Source of the DNA: Opitutaceae bacterium
GTDB lineage: Bacteria; Verrucomicrobiota; Verrucomicrobiia; Opitutales; Opitutaceae
Direction: 5' to 3'
DNA: 11,010 bases
Assembly (NCBI GenBank): GCA_009919985.1
Contig: RGAX01000078.1
Coordinates: forward strand, 1 to 11,010
Position numbers and translations under genes: made by a program
Shown: piece after piece, positions 1 through 5,790 of the stretch
Numbering within the stretch: the first letter of the stretch is position 1
How the letters are laid out: each line of letters begins with the position of its first letter
Notes under the pieces: generated by a model
Told to the model about the DNA's origin: nothing
The model's database searches: none
What the model saw: only the letters and a program-made list of their open reading frames with translations

Positions 1-207
1 CCCCAGGACTGCGCCACAAACGCGCCGGCAATGGTGGAGTATCCACACGGCATTGGCGAGCCGGCAATTTGGGTACGTGACCCCGATGGCAACGGCGTCG
101 AACTGTATTGGGATCGTCCCGAGGCAAACTGGCCCCGCCAACCCGACGGCACACTCGCGATGTTTACCCACGCGCTCGACCTCGAGGCGCTGCTCCACGT
201 GCGCTGA
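1..207 (+). CDS. VOC/glyoxalase-fold (catechol 2,3-dioxygenase-like) protein, C-terminal fragment
   Basis: Only the last 68 codons are in the window; the frame is open from base 1 and stops at TGA 205-207. The translation has the block 'AIWVRDPDGNGVELYWDRP' followed by a Trp-Pro and a 'PDGTLAMFTHALDL' tail. This is the usual C-terminus of extradiol-dioxygenase-like vicinal oxygen chelate proteins, where the Glu of 'VELYWDRP' is normally a metal ligand of the last beta-alpha-beta module. The family binds a divalent metal and includes catechol 2,3-dioxygenases and glyoxalase-like proteins. The substrate cannot be told from this tail. The gene converges on the TonB receptor gene with an 83-bp gap. 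Family assignment is firm; the specific reaction is unknown. Confidence 0.85.
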   Translation, partial: PQDCATNAPAMVEYPHGIGEPAIWVRDPDGNGVELYWDRPEANWPRQPDGTLAMFTHALDLEALLHVR

Positions 208-237
208 GTTCAGCCGTTCGATCGATCGAGGTTACGA

Positions 238-262
238 GGCAGGCTCCAGTCGGAGCTCTGCC
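238..262. terminator. Hairpin between convergent genes, possible bidirectional terminator
   Basis: GGCAG-GCTCC, a 4-nt loop AGTC, then GGAGC-(T)-CTGCC forms a ten-pair stem with one bulged T. It sits between the stop of the VOC gene (207) and the stop of the receptor gene (291). Neither side is followed by a T-run, so it does not meet the criteria of a classical intrinsic terminator. Position and symmetry suggest transcript-end protection or a weak bidirectional terminator. Confidence 0.35.
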
Positions 263-290
263 CAGTAACGGAAGAAACAACGTAAGCAGA

Positions 291-3200
291 TCAGAAGTTG
301 CCGCGGATACCGAAATTCAGCTGGGTCGCGAAAATATCGGAGCGGATGTTCAAGTGGTTCTGGACGTAGAAGGTCGTGCGGTCGTCGAAGACATTGTTCA
401 CGTTAAACATGAGGGAATACGTCTTACTGACGGGATAGCGGACCGCGAGATCGATGGTGTTCCAAGATTGCTGCATCACGTCCAAGTTAGCTTGGGAGTA
501 TTGGTAGGCTTTGCTGCGCTGGTTGTATTTGACGAAGACCATGGCGCCATTGCTCCAGTTGTAGGAAACACCGGCGTTGAAGGTCTGCGGCACCCAGTTC
601 TGGAAGCGACGCGTGGATTGCGTCTTGCCAGGATAAACGGATTCACCGCCACCATTGGGGAACACGCCGATTTGCTCGGTCCACATATAGGTGTAGTTGG
701 CGAACCAACCGAAGTTACCCAGCCATTTGTAATCCCGGGCGATCTGCATCAGACCCGTGAACGGCTGCGAAGCGGAAAGCTCGACGCCCTTGAAGCGACC
801 TTCGCCCATGTTGTAGGCGGTGGTCTGGCGATAACCAGCATACTTGCCTTCATAACCGTTATCCGCGCCCGTGGGCACGGTGATGGTGTAGTTGGCGATG
901 TAGTTGCGGATCTTCTTCTGGAACACATCCGCGGTGAGCGTAAGCGAGTTCTTAGCGTAATACTCCAGCATAACATCACCGTTGTAAGCGAACTGAGGTT
1001 TAAGACCGATGTTGTTTACGTTGATCGTGCCGGGGGTCACCGTCTCATTCAGATCGAACTGCGGGAGCAACTGGGGCAGATCGGGACGACCGATGCCCAT
1101 GTGCCAGCTGCCCTTAAGAACGAGACTGGGGGTGATCTGATACTTCAGCTGCAAGTTACCCAACGGGGTCGAGTAAGAATTAGAATTCGTAAAGCGGCGC
1201 TTGTATTGGATCTTGGTCGCATCGAGCACCGAGGCGCCCGCAGCGATGGCGTCGGCGTACGCCTTGCGATCGGTGAGTTTACCCTCGCCATCGTCTTGGG
1301 TCCACTCGTTGCGGAAGCCAGTGGTGATGGTGAATTTCTTGGCGAAGGTCGCACTGCCCATGATGTAGGCGCCGGTAATGCGTTCGTGCTCAAAGTTGCG
1401 GTTGGCTTCGTTGTTCACGAAAGTCGTCACGTTTTCCGTAAAATATTGCGGATTGGCCAAGTAGAACTTGGTGACAGCAAAGGGACTGATCCAAGGGAAC
1501 TTCGGCATACCCCACTTAGCGTTTTCGCCACCTTGGGAATCAGCGCTGGCGACGAATTGCCCGAAGGGCGAAGGATTGGTGGGGCCGGTGTAATTCCACT
1601 GGCGACGGGGGTTGTCGTTGCGGCGCCATTCGTCGTGGCTGATCATGCCGGTCTTAATCCAGAAGGGGAAAGCTCCGGCGTTGAACTGACGCTTGATGTC
1701 GACCTTGTAGCCGAGCCATTCATCTTTACCGGCTCGTGAGACACTGTTGAGCACCATGGCGGTACCGTTGCTCAAATCGAACATGTCTTTGCCGGCGGTC
1801 TGCTTGATCGAAGGCGCGGCGGAATCAGGACTGCCCGTGAGGCTAAAGCCGATATTGGGGATCGTGATTTGGATACCGGAGAATTGACCGGTTTCCGTGC
1901 CGGCGGTGCCGGGAGGCGAAGCGATGTCGTAGTAGTGGTTGGTCGATTTGGTCGTGTAAATATCGTAGTCGATAGTTGTCGGCCCAAGGATCGTCTTACC
2001 ACCGAGGTCAAACATGGTCGTATAACCATATTTGTTGTTAAAGTCGCCGTTCACGACGGCGGTGTTATTCGCGGCTTGAGGAGCGAATGTATTGATGACC
2101 GAGCTGGTGGAAGCATCACGGGTGTTAGCGTTGAGCTTATACCAATTGGTGCGGTTGTAGAGCTGACTATTAGAGAAAGAATTATTCAGATGCAGCGTCG
2201 TCGAGTCGTTGAGCTTGTAGTAGAAATTGATCGAGGCGCCTTTGCGGTGCGTGCGGGAAGGCTGATATTGATAATAATAAGAGCCGATGTGCGCGTAGCC
2301 GGGATTGTCGGCGCCGAGACTTTGCGTGCCGTTGGTTAGATCCTTGTTGGTGCGTTGATACCCGAAAAGGATCGTATCAAAATTATTGAACGTCATCACG
2401 ACGCCCACGTTGTCCTTGCCACCAAACATGCTGAATTTGTCGGAATAGAAAAAGGTGCCGCCTGGCTTGAGCTTCACGGAAGAGCCGTCGTTGTTAACGC
2501 CACCGCTGGTCTTGAGGCCGAGGCCATCACCCGGCAGGCCGTAAGTGGTGGTGTTGAACATGAGGTCGAACTGGACCACGCGTTCTTTACGGGTAAGTGG
2601 GTTCTTGGTGATGAGATTGATCTGACCACCGACCGCCTGGCCTTCCATATCGGAGGTGGGCGCTTTGCTCACTTCCACCATTTCAAAGTTTTGGATCATG
2701 GTCTGATCGAGGTCGAAGGTGCGGCCGTTGCCGCCGCTGTTGGAGCTGGCCAGATTCAAGCCATCCTGCGTCACCAGATTCATCGAGGCGGGAACACCGC
2801 GCAGACGCACCGAGCGCGCATCTTGACCTGAGTAATCAATGTAAAGACCCGGGGCGTTTTTCAGGAATTCACCTAAGTTGCCGCTATTCTGCGCGGGAAA
2901 CGTATCGGTGCTGAGCACCGCCTTGATGCCGACCTGCTGGCGCTGGGCTTGGGTCGCCATGGAGATACCTTCACGCACCCCGGACACCGTGACGGCATCC
3001 ATGCGGTAGACTTCATTCTCCAAAGCAAAGGTAGCACTCTCGACGCTACCAGCGGCCACCAAGAGGATTTGTTTTTCGTTGGTTAACCCGTTGTAGCTGA
3101 CCTCGATTTCGTGTTTACCAGGTGCCACGGAGAGCAGGTTGAAGCGACCATCACGTTGGGAAGTCGTTTCCGCGAGCACGCCATCGATGCGAATTTGCGC

Positions 3201-3806
3201 ACCAGAAAGGTAAGAACCCGTCCGCTTGTTAATGACGGTGCCGCGGATGACACCCGAGGCGCTTTGGGTTTGCTGCGGGGCGTTGGCCCCGGATTCAAGG
3301 CGCACATCGGCGGCTTGCGCGGCAGGATTGATGATCAAAGCGATCAACGATCCAATGAGGGTAGTCGGGGATATTTTTTTCATAGCAGTTGAGGTTTCGC
3401 GTGAAGCTCTAGGGTCTTTGGTCGTAGGGTTAGGATGTTCGGTATCGGAAATTCGAGAAATCATAAGGGCGCCGGTCTTGGCGTCTTCCGTCACTTTGAG
3501 GGTCGTTTTACTCAACATGCGCTCGAGCGCCTCCCGCGGACGAAGCAGGCCTTGAACACCTTGGGTGCGGACGCCGCGGACTTGTTCAACGACATAGACG
3601 ACTGCACTGCTGGATTGGCGGGAGAAAGCCACCAGCGCCTCGCTCGCATCGGCTGAAGGGATCTGGAACGAGCAGGGCTCATGAGCGTCACGTTGCACGA
3701 CCGTGGTCACGGGGGCCGGAGCGGCGGACGAGGTGGCAGCGCGGGCCGTCCCCGCCATAAGCAGCGAGAGGAGGCAGGAGGCGTAAACCGGCTTAGAGAG
3801 TCGCAT
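291..3806 (-). CDS. TonB-dependent outer-membrane receptor with N-terminal STN signalling domain
   Basis: 1171 residues from the ATG at 3806-3804, chosen because a signal peptide begins exactly there (MRLSKPVYASC..., cleavage near TARA/A). Order of parts (numbering from this Met): signal peptide 1-23; STN domain about 45-118 ('FQIPSADASEALVAFSRQ' to 'GALMISR'); polar linker 119-141; a second signal-peptide-like segment 142-165 (MKKISPTTLIGS... AAQA); carboxypeptidase-like regulatory domain about 185-263; TonB-box-like 'MDAVTVSG' near 269; plug about 285-400, with 'VRLRGVPASMNLVTQDG' and 'MEGQAVGGQINLITKNPL'; then a 22-strand type beta-barrel ending in an aromatic C-terminus (GIRGNF), as expected for insertion by the BAM machinery. 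The protein should import a ligand using TonB energy and, through STN, signal to the FecR-like protein encoded divergently. The ligand is unknown; the plug resembles carbohydrate-type receptors more than classical siderophore receptors (inference). The frame is open upstream to 4166, but that extension has no signal peptide and overlaps the sigma gene. Confidence 0.93.
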   Translation of the reverse strand: MRLSKPVYASCLLSLLMAGTARAATSSAAPAPVTTVVQRDAHEPCSFQIPSADASEALVAFSRQSSSAVVYVVEQVRGVRTQGVQGLLRPREALERMLSKTTLKVTEDAKTGALMISRISDTEHPNPTTKDPRASRETSTAMKKISPTTLIGSLIALIINPAAQAADVRLESGANAPQQTQSASGVIRGTVINKRTGSYLSGAQIRIDGVLAETTSQRDGRFNLLSVAPGKHEIEVSYNGLTNEKQILLVAAGSVESATFALENEVYRMDAVTVSGVREGISMATQAQRQQVGIKAVLSTDTFPAQNSGNLGEFLKNAPGLYIDYSGQDARSVRLRGVPASMNLVTQDGLNLASSNSGGNGRTFDLDQTMIQNFEMVEVSKAPTSDMEGQAVGGQINLITKNPLTRKERVVQFDLMFNTTTYGLPGDGLGLKTSGGVNNDGSSVKLKPGGTFFYSDKFSMFGGKDNVGVVMTFNNFDTILFGYQRTNKDLTNGTQSLGADNPGYAHIGSYYYQYQPSRTHRKGASINFYYKLNDSTTLHLNNSFSNSQLYNRTNWYKLNANTRDASTSSVINTFAPQAANNTAVVNGDFNNKYGYTTMFDLGGKTILGPTTIDYDIYTTKSTNHYYDIASPPGTAGTETGQFSGIQITIPNIGFSLTGSPDSAAPSIKQTAGKDMFDLSNGTAMVLNSVSRAGKDEWLGYKVDIKRQFNAGAFPFWIKTGMISHDEWRRNDNPRRQWNYTGPTNPSPFGQFVASADSQGGENAKWGMPKFPWISPFAVTKFYLANPQYFTENVTTFVNNEANRNFEHERITGAYIMGSATFAKKFTITTGFRNEWTQDDGEGKLTDRKAYADAIAAGASVLDATKIQYKRRFTNSNSYSTPLGNLQLKYQITPSLVLKGSWHMGIGRPDLPQLLPQFDLNETVTPGTINVNNIGLKPQFAYNGDVMLEYYAKNSLTLTADVFQKKIRNYIANYTITVPTGADNGYEGKYAGYRQTTAYNMGEGRFKGVELSASQPFTGLMQIARDYKWLGNFGWFANYTYMWTEQIGVFPNGGGESVYPGKTQSTRRFQNWVPQTFNAGVSYNWSNGAMVFVKYNQRSKAYQYSQANLDVMQQSWNTIDLAVRYPVSKTYSLMFNVNNVFDDRTTFYVQNHLNIRSDIFATQLNFGIRGNF
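3381..3383 (-). other. Possible internal start codon of a receptor form lacking STN
   Basis: This ATG (codon 142 of the receptor) begins MKKISPTTLIGS..., a second complete signal-peptide-like sequence: Lys-Lys, a hydrophobic core and an AQA cleavage site. It lies between the STN module and the regulatory/plug/barrel modules. Starting here would give a conventional 1030-residue receptor. No Shine-Dalgarno sequence is visible before it, but this is also true of most starts in the window. Whether it is used, or is a leftover of a gene fusion, cannot be decided from sequence. Confidence 0.35.
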
Positions 3807-4043
3807 GGGGGCGGGAACGATCGTGAGAGGCGCAACCGCAGATGCCCGATAAAAATAGGCACAAGAAAAACTACGGTTGGGTGGGGTCGCTAGGGGTATC
3901 ACGAAAAATGGGCTTAACGGTGAGTCGCCGCAATCGTGGGTTTCCGTTACGTGAATTTTACTCAATAATATCAAACCGCTTACCGCCATGCTTGCCATGG
4001 AGATTGGGGGAGGACTTGCTAACCGTGTTCCCCTACCCCGGAG
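3807..4043. promoter_or_regulatory. Divergent control region between receptor and sigma/FecR genes
   Basis: 237 bp separate the receptor start (3806) and the sigma start (4044), so both promoters should lie here. Visible features are an AT-rich patch at about 3955-3975, a spaced inverted repeat TAACGG (3915-3920) and CCGTTA (3944-3949), and a small palindrome CCATG-CTTGC-CATGG (3986-4000). No convincing sigma-70 promoter with both boxes was found on either strand. Neither start has a well-spaced Shine-Dalgarno sequence; a GGAG directly abuts the sigma ATG and is too close to act as one. Confidence 0.5.
3922..3945 (-). promoter_or_regulatory. Candidate ECF-sigma promoter for the receptor gene
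   Basis: On the minus strand GGAAAC (3945-3940) is followed after 16 bases by TC (3923-3922), resembling the GGAA-type -35 and short -10 of FecI-class promoters. It would start transcription about 110 bases before the receptor ATG. The motif is short and loosely defined, so a chance match is quite possible. Confidence 0.2.
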
Positions 4044-4586
4044 ATGCCCCCCTACGATTCGGAGACTACGGCTTGGTTTACCAAGGAAGTGCAGCCCCAC
4101 GAGAGTGTGCTGCGCAGCTACCTCATCGGTATCGCCCGACCCTGCGATGTGGACGATCTGGTCCAAGAAAGTTACATGCGCTTACTCCGCTTGCGCCAGC
4201 AAGGCCAGGTACGCTCCCCGCGCGGGTTGCTCTTCACCATGGCGCGCAATGCGGCCCATGATCTTTTCCGGCGCCGTGGTACGGCCGCACTTTCTTTAGT
4301 AACGGAAAGGGAACTCGAGAACGTCTTAGATGATAAGCCCGACTCCGCCGAAGTCGTAAGCCGCTGGCAGGAAATTGAAATGCTCGCGGACGCGATCGAG
4401 GCGCTGCCGGAACGCTGCCGCGCCGTGTTCATCCTCCGCCAAATCGAAAATCTTTCCCAACGCGAGATCGCTCAGCGACTCGGCATCGCGGAGCATACCG
4501 TAGAATCTCAACTCACCAAAGGTCTGCGCCGCTGCGAAGCCTTCTTCGCGGCCCGAGGGATCCTGCCCCAAGGGGAAAAACGATGA
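4044..4586 (+). CDS. ECF-family RNA polymerase sigma factor (FecI-like)
   Basis: 180 residues, normal length for an extracytoplasmic-function sigma factor. Region 2 spans about residues 18-78, with 'DVDDLVQESYMRLLRL' and 'SPRGLLFTMARNAAHDLFRRR'. Region 4 spans about 112-166, with 'ALPERCRAVFILRQIENLSQREIAQRLGIAEHTVES' forming the DNA-binding helix-turn-helix. Region 3 is absent, as in all ECF factors. It overlaps the FecR-like gene by ATGA and lies divergent from an STN-bearing TonB receptor, so it probably directs transcription of that receptor when released by FecR. The first in-frame ATG is used; no alternative start lies close by. The specific gene name fecI is not assigned because iron is not shown to be the signal. 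Confidence 0.92.
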   Translation: MPPYDSETTAWFTKEVQPHESVLRSYLIGIARPCDVDDLVQESYMRLLRLRQQGQVRSPRGLLFTMARNAAHDLFRRRGTAALSLVTERELENVLDDKPDSAEVVSRWQEIEMLADAIEALPERCRAVFILRQIENLSQREIAQRLGIAEHTVESQLTKGLRRCEAFFAARGILPQGEKR

Positions 4587-5605
4587 GTACCAACGACCCC
4601 ATCTCCGGCCAAGCCGAGCTTGAGGCCATCCGCGACCAAGCCGCCCAATGGGTGGTGCGCGAAGATCGCGGCCTTTCGCCGGTCGAGCAGCGTGCGTTTC
4701 AATCGTGGCTGAAAGCTGATTCTAGACACACAACCGCGTACGGCCAATCGACGGCCTCCTGGCGCCACTTCCACTCCCTGAGTGCGGCCCTGAGAAACCC
4801 CACCCAAGAACCGCAGCCCCTCTTGAGCCGCTGGCCCGTACTCGCCGGCCTCGCCGCCGCGGCGTTGATCTGCGGTTTGATCATTTACCAACGCTCCGGG
4901 CCAGTGTTTGAAACGAGCCCGCTCGCCTCCAACCCCTCCGCACCGCTACCCATCACTCGCCGCCTCGCCGACGGGAGCATCGCCCGACTCAAAGCTGATG
5001 CTGAGATCGAAGAAATTTACACGCCCCAGGAACGCCGCGTCCGACTGGTACGTGGCGAAGCCTTCTTCACAGTAGAAAAAGACAAAGCCCGCCCCTTTTA
5101 CGTCGAAGCCGGCAACACCACGGTACGTGCCGTCGGTACCGCCTTCTCCGTACGCCTCCAACCGCACGAGGTAAATATCTTGGTAACGGAAGGTACAGTC
5201 CAGGTCACGCCGCCTCCACCGACGCTGGGAGCCGAGACGCACGTGGCGGCGACGCCAGCCCGGGTTGAAGCCGGCTATCGTGCGATCGTTGCGTCCTCGC
5301 CACGGGAGAAAGTGCCCGAGGTACTCGTGAGCGCCGTCTCCACTGCAGAGATCGTGAATTCCTTAGCGTGGAACGTACCCATGCTCGAGTTAGCTGGCTC
5401 AACGTTGGGTGATCTAGCGACCGCCTTCACTCAGCAATCAGGTCAGAAAATCGAGATCACCGATCCCCTCCTGCGTGCAGTGCGTATCGGCGGACGATTC
5501 CCTCATCAAGACGTCGAAGGCTTCGTGCGCGTCATGGAAGAAATCTACAACGTGCAATCGGAGCGCCGCGCCGACGGTACCCTCGTTTTAAGTAAAAAAC
5601 CTTGA
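4583..5605 (+). CDS. FecR-type anti-sigma factor / periplasmic signal sensor
   Basis: 340 residues. The N-terminal cytoplasmic part (1-83) has the FecR N-terminal pattern 'RAFQSWLKADSRHTTAYGQ' with a downstream Trp at 60 and should bind the sigma factor. One membrane helix covers about 84-102 (WPVLAGL... LIIY). The periplasmic FecR core is about 123-210 ('RRLADGSIARLKADAEIE', 'RRVRLVRGEAFFTVEKD', 'RPFYVEAGNTTVRAVGTAF'). A C-terminal domain about 262-338 (LAWNVPMLELAGSTLGD... ADGTLVLS) looks like the secretin/TonB N-terminus-like signalling domain known from FecR/PupR proteins, which contacts the STN domain of the receptor. The start overlaps the sigma stop (ATGA), implying translational coupling; AAGGGG at 4570-4575 is one of the few plausible ribosome-binding sites in the window. 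Confidence 0.92.
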   Translation: MSTNDPISGQAELEAIRDQAAQWVVREDRGLSPVEQRAFQSWLKADSRHTTAYGQSTASWRHFHSLSAALRNPTQEPQPLLSRWPVLAGLAAAALICGLIIYQRSGPVFETSPLASNPSAPLPITRRLADGSIARLKADAEIEEIYTPQERRVRLVRGEAFFTVEKDKARPFYVEAGNTTVRAVGTAFSVRLQPHEVNILVTEGTVQVTPPPPTLGAETHVAATPARVEAGYRAIVASSPREKVPEVLVSAVSTAEIVNSLAWNVPMLELAGSTLGDLATAFTQQSGQKIEITDPLLRAVRIGGRFPHQDVEGFVRVMEEIYNVQSERRADGTLVLSKKP

Positions 5606-5630
5606 GTTCCAGACGAAGGGCCAAGCCCTC

Positions 5631-5654
5631 GCAGTGATCGGGCGAAAGCGCTGC
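5631..5654 (+). terminator. Weak hairpin after the FecR-like gene
   Basis: GCAGTG (5631-5636) and CGCTGC (5649-5654) can pair with one G-T wobble around a 12-nt loop. A smaller hairpin, AGGGC-CAA-GCCCT, lies just before it at 5617-5629. The following bases are T/A-rich but lack a T-run, so termination here is only a possibility. Confidence 0.2.
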
Positions 5655-5685
5655 TTAATACAAATCGCGTCTTAAATCTTAACCC

Positions 5686-5790
5686 TCAAGCGAGCGGCTC
5701 AAGGGCGACGGGCTTGCTTAGGGCGCCGATGGACTCGCCGGGAACGCCGCGACCTCCACGAGCGGAACCTGAAACCTTGTAATACGTCAT
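5686..5790 (-). pseudogene. Remnant resembling a fibronectin type III domain tail
   Basis: A 34-codon frame on the minus strand (TGA at 5688-5686) reads 'TYYKVSGSARGGRGVPGES', then 'IGALSKPVALEPLA'. The Tyr-Tyr-x-Val, small-residue turn, Gly-Glu-Ser, then a final beta-strand is what the last two strands of an Fn3 domain in a secreted bacterial glycosidase look like ('TYYYKVSA.N..GES..S'). The first Met overlaps the stop of the upstream esterase gene as ATGA, in a different frame. I read it as the surviving 3' end of a deleted secreted-protein gene, but a translationally coupled mini-ORF is not excluded. The match is by eye. Confidence 0.3.

Noticed and set aside
108..1739. 543-codon open frame on the plus strand opposite the receptor gene
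   Set aside because: It is exactly antisense to receptor barrel codons, has no recognisable domain, and overlaps the VOC gene tail. Long antisense frames are common opposite genes with this codon bias.
1869..2831. Further plus-strand frames (1869-2339, 2355-2831) opposite the receptor gene
   Set aside because: Antisense shadows of a well-supported receptor sequence; no domain, signal peptide or ribosome-binding site.
3807..4166. 120-residue N-terminal extension of the receptor
   Set aside because: It would cover the whole divergent promoter region and overlap the sigma gene, and it would bury the signal peptide.
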